In this document: piece after piece, positions 23,279 to 34,562 of the stretch
How the letters are laid out: the number at the start of each line of letters is the position of its first letter
Position numbering within the stretch: the first letter of the stretch is position 1
Source: Liopterus haemorrhoidalis
Taxonomy: Eukaryota > Arthropoda > Insecta > Coleoptera > Dytiscidae
Assembly: GCA_963971575.1 (NCBI GenBank)
Contig: OZ020617.1
Span: 19,677,403 to 19,741,402 of the forward strand
Length of the DNA: 64,000 bases
Direction: 5' to 3'
Translations under genes and position numbers: made by a program
The notes under the pieces: model-generated
Database searches by the model: none
Seen by the model: the letters and a program-made list of their open reading frames with translations, nothing else
Told to the model about the DNA's origin: nothing

Positions 23279-24032
23279 TATAGATCTCTCCCACTAAATA
23301 CATGAACTGTATATAAATGAATGGGACGAAAAGCAACAGTGCTTCGCGATCTGTCAACTGTCAATGTTATTAATTATCTGATCTATTGTTTGTACGTGGT
23401 CACAAATAATTGAAAAACAAACAGTTCAACGAATTTAATTATGCATTGTTGACTGAATAATTATTGAAGGTCCACGGGCATTTAATCACTAGTTTGTGAA
23501 CTGATAAATTAGAAGTACTTTAAAAACACTTTAATATAAATGTATAAGCTGGGCTGGAAGTTATCGACCTGTATAGATATTAGTGATAATTCTAAAATTA
23601 TTACTGTGCTGTATTGTTGCACTTTTTTTTCGAACGGCTGATAAATATCAAGTTGATCTATCAAGTGGTTTATTACTTGTTTAAATAGTTGTGTATTTTT
23701 TAAAATGGACGAAATTGAACATCGTGCAGTTATTTTGTTAAAAAACATTTAAACACAAACGGAAATTTTCAACGAATTGAATAACTTGTTGGGTGATCGT
23801 ACAAATACAGTACAGCTTCAATTACTACTGTTATATAATTAACAGCAGAAGTAGTCATACCAGCTTAGAAGATGGCCCTAATAGCTTACGACGCTAACGA
23901 AATGCTACTATCATCAAAAGGCTGTATCACAGTTAAAAGAGTCTTTCATATCTCAACAGGGGGTGATTCGGATAAAGTATTAGTTATGAAAAGCTATCGG
24001 GAAGACAGCTGCCGTATATACTAACAATTAAT
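23279..24032. other. nothing recognised
   Basis: AT-rich. A 79-codon minus frame at 23,509-23,748 has no motif. The sequence continues as one unit with 25,946 onward once the LINE is removed. Confidence 0.4.
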
Positions 24033-25945
24033 AAAAAACGTTCTTTTTTTTTAAATTTAAATTATAGTGCTTCAACTGTGGTGTCATTAGCACTTCTTAA
24101 TTCTAATTACAGTATTTACAAATTGAGTATTTCTATAGTATTTACATGATATATATATATGTATAAAATTATGGTAACAAGTATTTAAATTTAGATTTGC
24201 TGGTACAGGTTATTGTCTTTAAGATAGTTTAATGTGTTTGTGATAGATGTGATGTTGTTTTTGAGAGCAGTTGTAATGTCGTTAGGTATATTGTGTTTTA
24301 TTCTTTCTTGTCTGTATTTGGTGCATTGGGTGATGAGATGTTCAACAGTTATTTGAGTATGGCATGTATCACATATTGGAGCGGTTTCTTTATCAAATAA
24401 ATGTTTGTGCGTGTAGATGGTGTGTTCTATACGTGCCCTCGTTATGACAATCTGGTCCCGTCTTGCACCGATTGTTGGTCATTTTCCAATGTCTGGTTTC
24501 GTGATTTTTAGTTTGTTCCAGTAGTTTTCTCCCATATGTTGCTCCAATAGTTTCTGATTTTCTGTTTTACTATGGTTTTGAAGTCATCTGCTGCGATGGT
24601 GGTCTCTGTGATGGGAAGTTGCAGAGATGATTTCGCCGCTTCATCAGCTTTCTCATTGCCGGTTATGTCTTTGTGGGACGGTATCCAGACAATTTGAACC
24701 TTGGTTTTCGTCTCGATGGCTTTGTGCAGGTTTTCTTGGGTTTTCTGAATTAATGGATTCCTTCTGTATTGTTTTTTGAGGTCTTGTATTGCACTGAGGG
24801 AGTCGGTGCAAATGATTATTTGTTTACCTTCTCTAGCCTCTTCCTTCGCTATATCAGATGCCTTCCATAAACCATAAATTTCTGCGGTGTAGATCGTTGC
24901 CATATTCGGCAGATGGTATTTGTGGCTCTTGTTGTCCACAATTATAGCTGCTCCGGTGCCATTTTCACTTTTGGAGCCATCAGTGAAAATTTTTACTGCA
25001 TCTTTATAATTGTCGCATATCTCCAGGAAAGCTTTCTGGTATAGTTCGGAACAAGTATCATTTTTGGTATATCGGGTAAGGTCTGTGTTGAATTGTGGCG
25101 GGATAATTTGCCAGGGAGGAATTTCATATTGGCAGTTTGGTGTGATATCTGGGTACTTTAGGTTTAATTTTTTCAATGTTTCGGTAATATTTTTTTTGTA
25201 GAGGAGTTATGCTAAGAGGTTTTTGGTAGTTTTCTGTTGTTTGGAAATAGACATGGAATGCTGGGTTGTTCGTATTTCGGGTTAAATTAGTTATGTAATT
25301 TAGAGTAATTTGGGTTCTTCGGAGGGTTAGTGGTGGTATTCCACAATCAATCTGGAGGCTATCTGTTGGGCTAGTTCTCAGTGCTCCTGTTGCAATTCTG
25401 ATTGCAGCATTTTGTATGACCTCTAATTTGTTTAAATGTGTTTTTTTTGCAGTTGAATAGGCTATGCATCCATAGTCTAGTTTCGATCTGAATAGGGTCG
25501 TATATAGATATAGTAATATGTCTGACTGTGCTCCCCATTTGTTGTGTGCTAATATTTTTAATATATTTAAGCGCTGTGTGCATTCTTTTTTCAAGCTCTC
25601 TATGTGTGGCATCCATGTTAGTTTTTTATCAAATGTTATTCCCAGAAATTTTACGTTATCTACAAATTTAATTTTTTTATTATTTAGTTTTATATTGTAA
25701 TTTAAGTACGGTATCTGCTTTCTGGTGAAGTGTACACCCTTAGTTTTTTCAGGTGAAAATTTAAAACCGGTAGTTTCGGTCCAAAGCTCTAAGTTATTTA
25801 TTGTCTCCTGTAGCAAGCTTTCCAATTTTTTTTAGGTTTTTATGTTTGTAGTAGATAACAAGGTCGTCGGCAAATAGTAGAATTTTAATTTGTTTTGGGA
25901 TATGCTTTATAATAGTATTTATGGCGATCAGAAAAAAAACGTTCT
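24033..25945 (-). mobile_element. 5'-truncated LINE with target-site duplication
   Basis: The insertion is bounded by AAAAAACGTTCT at 24,033-24,044 and 25,934-25,945 (12 bp). Next to the left copy is a T run, which is the poly-A tail of a minus-strand element. The element holds the end of the reverse transcriptase, an RNase H domain and a C-terminal zinc-finger-like module, an order typical of I/jockey-related LINEs with RNase H. The 5' half (endonuclease and most of the RT) is missing. This is the best-preserved retroelement in the window. Confidence 0.9.
24191..25933 (-). pseudogene. LINE ORF2 C-terminal half: RT palm, RNase H, zinc-finger-like end
   Basis: Read 5' to 3' on the minus strand: the RT active site FADDLV at about 25,860-25,875; after one frameshift in an A run (about 25,830), WTETTGFKFSPEKTKGVHF and VKFLGITFDKKLTWMPHIE; then RNase H with FTDGSKSENGTG (first D), TAEIYGLW (E), CTDSLSAI (second D) and SHKDITGNEKADEAAK (last D). 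A second frameshift near 24,500 leads to VITRARIEHTIYTH and the ICDTCHTQITVEHL cysteine-histidine motif, ending at a stop at 24,191. RT copies the element RNA and RNase H degrades the template. Two frameshifts and the truncation make it inactive, but few in-frame stops have accumulated, so it is young. Confidence 0.9.
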
Positions 25946-26015
25946 ATAATGCAATTTTTCGTTTAATGAAGAATACGGTTATTTTAGTGGTTTATTATAA
26001 CCACTGATGTATGTA

Positions 26016-27142
26016 CGAGGGCTACCTTTTAAGTTTTTACAAAAACTAAGAAAGAAAATTTTTTTTTTTTTGGAACGAACTGTTTTATTGCTTTTCAAAT
26101 TATTCGCCTTTAAGATTTATACACTTTTGCATGGGTTCAATCAAACTAATTCTCGAAACATTTTTTCCACTCTGAAGTTGGTATCTCAAAAATATGGTTT
26201 TCGAAAGCTTCAGCTTCTTGAGGTAGTTAAAAGCGCTGTCCACGCATTTTTTGTTTGATATTGGGGAACAAAAAAAGTCTTTAGGAGATAAATTAGGTGA
26301 ATACGGGCAACGAGACATTTATTCGATGTTTTTCTCCTTCAAATAATCAATTGTTTGACGTGCTGTGTGGGATATTGTCATGATGAAGAATGATGCGACG
26401 TATTTGGTTGTTTTTCCTGATTTTGTCGATGACTTCTGGCAAACAAATTGTTGTGTACCATTCAGCATTAATTGTTCTCCGATCCTCTAAAGGAATGGCT
26501 GCGACATGTCCAATACAACCGAAGAAACAAGCGATCATTTTCTTGGGAGTGCTTCCTGAACGAACAAAATTGTGGGTTTCAGTTCATCTTGGAAGACCCA
26601 AACTGTGGATTATTCCTTAGTTTCCAGTTCATGTGAATAAATCCAAGTTTCGTCACCATTTTGCAGTGTCTAGGTTGAGTTTTTTCTGCATTCCCTTACT
26701 CCAATCAACACGAGCCTCTTTTTGAGCTTGGGTTAAATTATGCAGAATCTATCGGGAATAGATGTTTTTCACAGCTAAATGTTCATGCACAATCGAATGT
26801 ATTGCAGTTTGTGATATGCCAAAGAATGCCTCTATCTCACGATAAGTCACATGCCGATCTTCTTCAATCATTTTGCACACACCATCGATGTTTTTTGAAT
26901 CACAACCGATTTTGGTCCGATTTCGTTTTCATTTACTGAAATCCTAAAAAATCATCCAAGTAAAACTTTCACGAGTAATAATCATTTTTTTACAAACTCT
27001 CACTGTCAACAAATTATTTGGTCAATTTATAAGCTGCCATTGATTTCACAATAACAAATGTCACATTTTACGAATATTGTAATGACACATTCCAATATTG
27101 CCAACTAATGGTCGTTTGTAAAAACATAAAAGGTAATCCTCG
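26016..27142 (-). mobile_element. mariner element with both inverted ends
   Basis: TA dinucleotides flank both ends (26,014-26,015 and 27,143-27,144). The left end is CGAGGGCTACCTTTTAAGTT and the inverse of the right end is CGAGGATTACCTTTTATGTT; similarity runs for about 28 bp. At 1127 bp it is somewhat shorter than a typical 1.3-kb mariner, consistent with loss of the transposase N-terminus. It carries the transposase relic on the minus strand. Confidence 0.9.
26100..26935 (-). pseudogene. mariner transposase, broken
   Basis: Minus-strand order: HVTYREIEAFFGISQTAIHS (second helix-turn-helix, about 26,850), GDETWIYSHELETKE (first catalytic D, about 26,655), MIACFFGCIGHVAAIPLEDR, IILHHDN (second D, about 26,385), then CPYSPNLSPKDFF (third D, about 26,280). 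Counting through one frameshift, the second and third aspartates are separated by 34 residues, the mariner DD34D signature. It ends MQKCINLKGE. At least three frameshifts or stops and a missing N-terminal 60 or so residues make it non-functional. Confidence 0.88.
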
Positions 27143-27144
27143 TA

Positions 27145-27562
27145 GGTCCAGCAATATGTACCAAATTACAGAGATATTATTATGATGTGAAATTGCGGTG
27201 TTGATCTTAACGTCTGCATTGTTCAAATTAAACGTGCGTGCATGTACCCGTCAATGGGAAAGGGGCAGGGGTGTAGAGTGACTTACACACATGTTAACCA
27301 GTACCAGGGAACAATATATGCAGCAACGTGTCGTGACAGAGATTATCGCTTGTTTGAGTAAGACACCGGCAGTGAAACATCAAATAATAAAGAAAGTGTA
27401 AAGTCTAGGTTTTGGTTGTTCTTAAGTGGATTATTTAAGGAACAGATCGCAGTGGGTCAAAAGGACCCCCTGCAACCTACCACTATTATTGGTATACATA
27501 ATACCTAAGAATGCCTTCTTTGTTAGTTCTAAACGCACTGCAACGATATCATCTATTTAGCT
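27145..27562. other. unrecognised; possible transposase N-terminal scrap
   Basis: A short + frame from 27,318 reads MQQRVVTEIIACLSKTPAVK. It vaguely resembles the first helix of some insect transposases but ends after 27 codons. Nothing else was seen. Confidence 0.25.
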
Positions 27563-27572
27563 ATAATATATA

Positions 27573-27619
<47 letters not shown>

Positions 27620-27620
27620 C
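27563..27620. repeat. (AT)n(ATA)n microsatellite
   Basis: An AT run of about 25 bp is followed by about ten ATA units. It probably grew from the 3' tail of the adjacent minus-strand LINE. Confidence 0.85.
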
Positions 27621-28975
27621 TTTATTGTCTTCTTTTTTACATAAATTATGAACATTGGATGATACATAATATAGTAATATTAAAATTAAACTTAAACTAT
27701 ACTATTCTTAAGACAAAAGTAAGTAACTCATTCAGTAGCCAACCATGTTAGGGTTACTGTCGTAACTGTTACTGTGACGTACTTACATACATTAAATAGA
27801 CTAGGCTAAAATTTGTACAGGATTCAAAAATAATATATGTTTAACTTTAGTTTGTAAACAGATTGTCCACAATTTCTTTGGTCAGAAGCCATTCTTTGAG
27901 GTGCTTTAAATGTTTGTATGTGTTTAAGCCAGTTTGTTTTAAATGAATTGGTAAACTATTATAAAAATTTGAAAAGTTATAAGAAAAAGAAATATTGACT
28001 TATAAGAGTTTCTGTAGCTTATGTCCACTTCTATTAAAGAAAACTTTCAGGACTTTGTACACATATAGATGTCGCAACGGAATGATGTTTAATTCCTTAA
28101 AAAGTGAAGATGTAGATGAGAAATTGGTTTTAAATTTGGTTATTCTTATGATTCGTTTGTTAAGGGTATTTACTCTCTTGAAAGTGGTTTCATATGCTCC
28201 ACCCCAGCAGATGAGCCCATAATTTAAGAGAGAATAAACTAATGAATAATAGATCGTTTTAATAAACTGGGGTGTGCATTTTGTCTTAAAAAGTAAAATT
28301 TTGGAACAGCCAATCTTAATTTTTTAACTAAGATATCAATGTGGAATTTCCAACATAACTCACTGTTTATAATAATACCTAAGTATCTGAATTGTTCTAC
28401 CTGTTATATACGCAGGCAATCAGCATCACATCGAGATGTGTTGTTATTTATACAAGCTATAAGTGGTAAGTGGGTGTTAAATTTATTTTATAATAGCTAT
28501 TGAGGTTATAACATTGTATTTTGGTCTAAGTACTCATTTCCATGCGGTGAGTAACAAACCACTTTCTTAAAATTGTTAAATCATAATTGATGTTCATTAA
28601 AACGTCTCATACGCATAAGCAAGTGCTATGTCATCAACGAATGCACTTAATTTACCTCTGAATTTAGAAATACATAAATCATTTATATATACTAAAAGTA
28701 ATATTAGTCCTAGGACCGATCCTTACGGTACGCCATATTTAAGAGTAACTACTTTGCTAATATGGCCATTAACTCGTACTTTCTGCTGTCTGTTACCAGA
28801 AAGCCTTGGCTATGTCTACAAACAAACCAGCAACCTATTTACTAACATTTATGATGTTAAAGACAAAATCCATATATTGTGTTAGTGTAGATTCAGTATT
28901 CTTATTTTCTCTAAAACCAAATTGTTTATCACTTAAAAAAAATAATTTTATTTAGAAATTTCAGCATTCGAGCTT
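27590..28975 (-). pseudogene. LINE reverse transcriptase relic (CR1/jockey-like)
   Basis: Minus-strand translation upstream to downstream gives VAGLFVDIAKAF (RT block with the first catalytic aspartate), then GVP-stop-GSVLGLILLLVYINDL at about 28,690-28,750, then FVDDIALAYAYETF (active site; the usual FADD reads FVDD) at about 28,610-28,650. The glutamine of the PQGS motif has become a stop. The rest of the C-terminal part is degraded, and the 3' end meets the (ATT)n-type tail at 27,590. Confidence 0.75.
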
Positions 28976-28979
28976 TCAT

Positions 28980-29589
28980 AAGATTTTCAAATATTTTGGC
29001 GAATACTGATAATAAAGATATTGGTATATTAAATACATACAATAAAGTGGTAAGTATATTACTATAACCTTACACGAAAATATAACTCGTCTCGAATATT
29101 GAGCAAGATCGCACACATAAGTAAATAACGCATTGAGCAAGATGTAAGTCTTTACACAAAAAACAATTTTCGATCTCCTAAGAAAGGGTATAGCGTTAAG
29201 AATAATTTGCCAGCACAAGCCTAACCTGGCACTTACATCCACGTATTGCACTCACTGGGTTAGAATTTGCAACACATACAAATCTGTGTTACGTGTGTCA
29301 CAAAAGGGAGAATCTTTACCTTGGAAGAGATGTCCATGGATTCACCAAGAGTGGTCCGTTCAACGACTACGTTACTGCAGGAAGAATCGTAGGCTTCTTC
29401 AATCTCCCTTAACAGGCCACAAAACATATTATATCTATTCCATTTAGCTAAGATTAGTTGTTTTAAGTGAGCTTCAGTATCATCTGAAAACGCGACACTC
29501 TGACAAACGCGGCACGTTGCATCAACCATGGGTCGATATAAAGCCGCTTTTACAGCTACTTCAGCAGCTTCACTACTTTTAAAATACAT
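28980..29589 (-). pseudogene. LINE RNase H end and C-terminal module
   Basis: The minus frame (29,260-29,589) begins EAAEVAVKAALYRPMVDATC and continues DDTEAHLKQLILAKW. This aligns with EAADEAAKAASYRPMIDVSF and DDAKSHLKHLVLA in the LINE at 40,085-40,790, so both are one family. The downstream frame (28,976-29,251) continues with SARLGLCWQIILNAIPF. The catalytic part of RNase H lies upstream and is absent. It is a separate insertion from the RT relic just downstream on the same strand. Confidence 0.7.
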
Positions 29590-29669
29590 GGCATGCTATT
29601 CAGAAAAGCTCTACAAAATATCTCTTTCCGATTCTGTACAGTAAGCTTAGTAGTCGATTTAGCCACTTA

Positions 29670-29742
29670 AAATGTAACATGATTTTTATATGGTGTCGGT
29701 CTAGAAACTTAGAACTTACCTATTCTGTCCAATATGACATCA
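29670..29742 (+). repeat. SINE-2 fragment
   Basis: GGTCTAGAAACTTAGAACTT at 29,698 and neighbouring bases match the 3' half of the SINE at 54,413-54,727 (GGTCTAGAAACGGAGAACTT). Only about 70 bp remain, without the pol III promoter. Confidence 0.55.
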
Positions 29743-30905
29743 AAACTTTGGGATTCTATTAGTATTATTAATGTCATAAGTGTTTTCCACGGCAGTCAGC
29801 GAGTGCTTTTATTATTAAATTGTGGTTGAGTCTTGCCAGTTCCATCCAGGTTTTCCCGCAACGTGTTCGGAGCAGACTAGACGCTCATCTACTAACCTCT
29901 ACTAAAAAAGTTGAACGAGTTTTATCCTAGTATTCGGTCGCATTCCGAATCCGGACGATATGCGACCGATAGGTTTATATCAAATCCAGCGTCCGAATAC
30001 TGCAAAACGATCCGAGCAGAACAGCTTTTTGTATTCTGAAGACCTGACAGATAGCAAGGGATCTTCATACGGGATAATCTCGATTTCCTTCTAGGAAACA
30101 GCTTTAAGGTCACCCAGTATAGCAAAATTCGCAATTTTCAAAGCTATTGATTTGAAAATGGCGAAAGCCGGAACAAGTAATCTGTTGTTTAATAAAAAGT
30201 GTGAAAATCTGCACTAGTTTTTATTCAAACCATTTTTAATGAAAAATTATATGCTGCTAGCACCTTTTTCTACCTTTTTTTGCAAAACAAGTTAAGTCCC
30301 TCTTGGAATTAAAAATATTCCATAAAGGTTTTATAACACATGTAGCTTCCTGAAACTAAAGACATAAATTTCAGTTTTAAATATCATATCGATTTGCGGT
30401 ATAAACCCCTTTACTTTCATAACTGGGGATGAAATACATGAATTTTTATTTTCCCCTGTAGAAAAAGTACGTTTTTCAATTAATTTCCATGTTCACTTTG
30501 TTCTTTAATCTACTATACCTTCTCTCTCTCTTCGCTTCCAAATCATTCACTTAATATTTGAAAATTTTAACCCTAAAAGTACATCTCTGAAGTAAAAAAC
30601 AAAAGATACATAAAATTTTTTGACAGTTATGAAACGAGGGTTAAGTGAAATTATCATTTTTGAAACCACATTCCATATTGCGTCGTTTAGAAATAGCTTT
30701 TGCGTAACCCTTTGAACAATTGAAGGCTTTGCTTGCTTCACAATTAAGGTAACTTAAATTTAGAGTTCTTTATCTTTATAATGGTTTAATAACTAAAACG
30801 GCAAACGTAATTAAAAGTATATTTAAATTTTTAAAAGAGTTGTTAGGATAAATTATATATTTTTCTGATGAAAGGATGGTTTGTTCAAAAGAGGATAATA
30901 TAATA
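29743..30905. other. nothing recognised
   Basis: Contains a small hairpin at about 29,936-29,967 (GGTCGCAT ... ATGCGACC) and AT-rich DNA. Minus-strand frames of 64-70 codons show no motif. Confidence 0.4.
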
Positions 30906-30907
30906 TA

Positions 30908-31711
30908 CAGTCTGTATAATAAGACGTCCTTGTTGATTTTTGGTGAACTATAAAAAAGAGAAGGAAAAACTAAAAATATTTAAAAAAATTACTGTAAATA
31001 TTATTACGCTACTACATAATAATTGGCCCAATCTCCATTATTATCAATTATTGCTTGGCATCTTTTCGGTACACTTTCTACCAGCTTTTCGGCATACTTT
31101 GACAGTGATCTCCATATCTGCCGTATTTGACAAGTTAGCTGATCCAAATTTGTAACGTTTATTGCTCGAAGCTTATATTTCATCTAAAAACTAGATTCAT
31201 CAGAGAAAACCACATCACTCCAATCGCGGTATAATATTTTCCTTGGCCCAAGCGATTTAATATCATTTTCAATTAAACGACTTCTTAGGGTCATTAAGCT
31301 GAACTTAATGTTTTTTTTTAAACAAAATTGCTTGATATTTACGTAAAGATAACATAGGAATATTTTTAAAAACGTTAAAAATCACTTTATCTTGTTTTTT
31401 AGTAGTCACTTTTTTTAATCCACGATTCGGTAAATCGCGTAAGTCTACTGGCTTGCGCATATATTTTGCTGCACTTGAAAAGGACATTTTTGGCCCTCTT
31501 GGTTGGTTAAATAAAATACTGCTTCAAAGCGTTTTGCATAAATAGCATTCATTATTACATAACCGCACTACTGAAAGACAAAACAATAACTAAACAATTT
31601 TTATTATTAGGCGTATTAGGTCTTGATGTTCTTATCATGTTTAACCTGTTTATTATTTGTGCACATGCCTGATCCTGAGTTATAAGCAAGTATGTCTTAT
31701 TATACAGACTG
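30908..31711 (-). mobile_element. internally deleted Tc1-like element, 804 bp
   Basis: TA flanks both ends (30,906-30,907, 31,712-31,713). The ends are perfect inverses for 18 bp: CAGTCTGTATAATAAGAC on the left and GTCTTATTATACAGACTG on the right. The length is about half of a full Tc1. The two transposase remnants inside abut at the deletion point. It is non-autonomous but keeps ends that a related transposase could recognise. Confidence 0.9.
30990..31487 (-). pseudogene. Tc1-like transposase with internal deletion
   Basis: The minus strand starts at 31,487 with MRKPVDLRDLPNRGLKKVTT, a basic N-terminal part, and runs through a frameshift to GPRKILYRDWSDVVFSDESS, which holds the first catalytic aspartate (SDES). 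It then meets a stop and jumps to AINVTNLDQL and KLVESVPKRCQAIIDNNGDW, the conserved Tc1 C-terminus. The region with the second and third catalytic residues is missing, so the deletion removed the core of the enzyme. Confidence 0.8.
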
Positions 31712-31713
31712 TA

Positions 31714-32130
31714 GATGCCGAAGAATTATATATTGTAGCTGATAGCAAATTTTAATACATGAAACCCTCGATTTACGTTAATTGCTTACGAGAAAATGGC
31801 GTGCTCATTGATATAATAATCAGTATCATCAACAACAAATGCCATGTCTGTTGCAGACTCCAACTATCATGAAGCGCCAATTGTCTCTATTGTATGCATT
31901 GTTTATTAGATTTTGTGATAACACTGCACTATTTATGATTTTGGCGTTCAAAAAAATTTTCAAACATTTTCCGTACAACCACAATTTATGCTTTAAATTA
32001 ATTAATGTTATTTTGTTTTAAAAACCATATTTCCCTACCATATGTTAGCATGTAAATAACTATTTGTTATTTTATTTTTAGTTTTATGACTAGTTCCTAT
32101 TACTGAGCTTTTAATTTACGGAAATTGCTT
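31714..32130. other. nothing recognised
   Basis: AT-rich; a 60-codon + frame at 31,839-32,021 lacks motifs. Confidence 0.4.
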
Positions 32131-32930
32131 TTTTAGGGTTTTGTAAGTATGACTATCAAAAAACCCTTATAACGTCAATCATGTGTCTGTATTTCTTTCT
32201 GTCTGTCTGTCTGTCTATCTGTACGGTTGAAATTTGGCATGCTTATACAGCTCTTTGACCTACGTAAAGGAAAAATACTGAGAGTTCAAAAAAAAAGAAC
32301 ACATCCCGATATAAATATAAAAAATTATGTATTTAATAAAAAATTAATATTTTTAAAAAATTTTAAGTGGCATATCAAATGAAACCTCTTCATGCGCGGA
32401 TCAACAAATAAATTTTTATTTTCGAAAAATCTTTCTTTTTTAATAGAATATTTGCCAAAAATATGTCAAAAAACTTTTGTCCTCCACCCTATTTCGCAAA
32501 GAGATTGATCTAAAAATCTGAAAAAAAAATAACTCCGTTATGAACATTGATGGGAACCGGAACAGTTCAACACGAATTTTGGATCAGATAAGTTTTTCGA
32601 AAAATGTCGATTTTTTTGTGTCGTTGATAAACACAAATATTTTTTTAAAATTTATTGTGTGGCATCAAAAAAAAAAAGTCTTAAAACGTAGATTAAGGAA
32701 CGATAGATAGTTTTTTTAAATTCGTGTCTTTTAACACGAATTTAGCTAAAAATGTGCAAAAGTTCTTTTCCCGCGCCCTTTTACTAAAAAGGGTAACTAA
32801 AAATCTGAAAAAAAATCATGTAATGCACAATGATCTGAGCTGGAAATTTACGAGAGCAGATTGTGTTTTTGAAAAATGTGGCAGTTTTGTGTTATTGACA
32901 AAATTAATACATTTTTTAATTCGTGGCTAA
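32131..32930 (+). mobile_element. repeat B, plus copy, partial
   Basis: It starts with the terminal hairpin motif AGGGTTTTGTAAGTATGACT ... AAAAACCCTTAT, then CTGTCTGTCTGTCTGTC, then GAAATTTGGCATGCTTATAC as in the copies at 34,563 and 16,575. An internal unit containing AAAAATCTGAAAAAAAATMA occurs twice (about 32,512 and 32,800), indicating internal duplication. The 3' half seen at 35,150-35,600 is absent. Confidence 0.65.
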
Positions 32931-33419
32931 ATTATGGCTAGTAATGTTATCGATTTTTTGTATTTATAGCTAAGATATTGCGTGTATTTTTTTGAAATTG
33001 AAAATATAAAAATATATATATATATATTTTAAATAGTTCAGTTATTTTATTATACTATTATACGCCGTGAATTAACCTATTTTTTGACTTACATTAGATA
33101 TTTGTTTTTTAAATATCGAAGAGGAATGAATCATTTGTAGTAATACTTATAAAACAAATAACACATTCTTAATAATGAGAAATACGTTTTTGTTATTGCA
33201 AAATATTAAACCATTTATCAATCTTTTTCTTATTAATCTAATGAAGACGAATACGAAGCCAATGCAGAAATAAATGCTGGAATTTTTGTCAAATAACGAA
33301 GAAAAGTGATTATCCAAAAACAACAGTTTTTTGACGCTTCAACAACAAGGTTTTTAGCCTCTTTCTAAATACATTGAATATTACAATATATAATATGATA
33401 AAATAAACTCAAATTGTAA
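32931..33419. other. AT-rich stretch, nothing recognised
   Basis: A short (TA)n run occurs near 33,014. No coding or element ends were seen. Confidence 0.4.
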
Positions 33420-33421
33420 TA

Positions 33422-34207
33422 GACCATATTAGTGTGTCGTCACATACATGTGCTGCCATCTGAGAGCTGAGTCCTTTTGAAGTTTAAAATACATGGGACA
33501 TTACTTTTGTTACCTTAATTTTATAAATATTTTCAATTTTGGAGCATAAAATATGTATTTTTGATAAATATATACTAATATATACAGTCCAGATACTTTA
33601 TATTATAGAATAATGATTTTATAAATATATAAATAAGGAATCGAAGATATATTTATAGGTTACGTTTTTAAATAATATGAAAATCGGAATATCTTTAGTA
33701 TTTATTTAATTAACACTAAGTAATCATTAATATTTGGTTTTAGAATGCATATTGGTGTATTGTTTTGCTCCAAATTGTAACAATTACATCTACATTATTA
33801 ATTGCAAATTTTTTCGTTTTTTGACAGATGAAAATGAAAAACAATAATGGAAAATTAAAAACAACATACTATTCCTTTAAACCATTTAGATATGGCACAC
33901 ACACTAATTGCTATGTTACTTGCCATAATAACGATTATTAACGTAAATTTTTCAAAATTAACCTGCAAAATAATATTGTTTTGCAAAAATAAAGACATAT
34001 TAAATTATAATGTATAAAATAAGAATTTTAATAAATAAAGATTGACTTGTAGTTTTGATGTGAAGCACTCTCTTACTTTGAAAACTTAATTTATATTTCC
34101 AAAATACAATTTAACAAAAAAACAACATGCTAAATTCAAATAAAAGGAATCCAACCGCGAGACGGCAGCACTGAATCCCATTTTGTGACGTAGTTACTAA
34201 TATGGTC
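33422..34207. mobile_element. MITE, TA-flanked, 786 bp
   Basis: TA (33,420-33,421 and 34,208-34,209) flanks perfect inverted ends GACCATATTAGT / ACTAATATGGTC, with a second matched block CGTCACA / TGTGACG five bases inward and CTGCCATCT / GACGGCAG-like similarity beyond. The TA target points to a Tc1/mariner-type non-autonomous element. There is no open frame. Confidence 0.8.
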
Positions 34208-34279
34208 TATTAATTATAATACTTCACTTTAAGCTTAAAATTTATTTTTATATAAAAGGCAACAGTTCTATTTCAGAAT

Positions 34280-34540
34280 CCAATTATGTTGTTGGAGGCG
34301 TCTGGGGTCTTTATAAGAACTTATGTTAGGTTATTGGGGATTTTAAATTTATGCCGTAGTTGACTATTGGCTTGCCACTCGATGATGATGTGTTCTACTT
34401 TGATAACTTCACAGCATTGCTCACAGATCTTGGCATTTCCCTTTTGCAACAATTGTTCGTTGGATAATTACGTATGTCCAATTCGGAACCTTGCGAGTGA
34501 AATTTGTGTTTTTCGATAACAATAAAGGTCACATATGCTC
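34280..34540 (-). pseudogene. LINE C-terminal cysteine-histidine module
   Basis: Minus-strand translation gives ISLARFRIGHT, a stop, LSNEQLLQKGNAKICEQCC, then EVIKVEHIIIEW, matching the post-RNase H module of I/jockey-type LINEs (RLRIGHT.LTH..LL....P.C..C....TVEHIL..C). It ends in IKTPDAS. Only this end is present. A related module is at 24,250-24,480. Confidence 0.7.
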
Positions 34541-34562
34541 GTATATTTCTTTACGTTCCTTA

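Noticed and set aside
25010..25700. Several plus-strand frames over the LINE
   Set aside because: Shadows of the minus-strand RT/RNase H reading frame.
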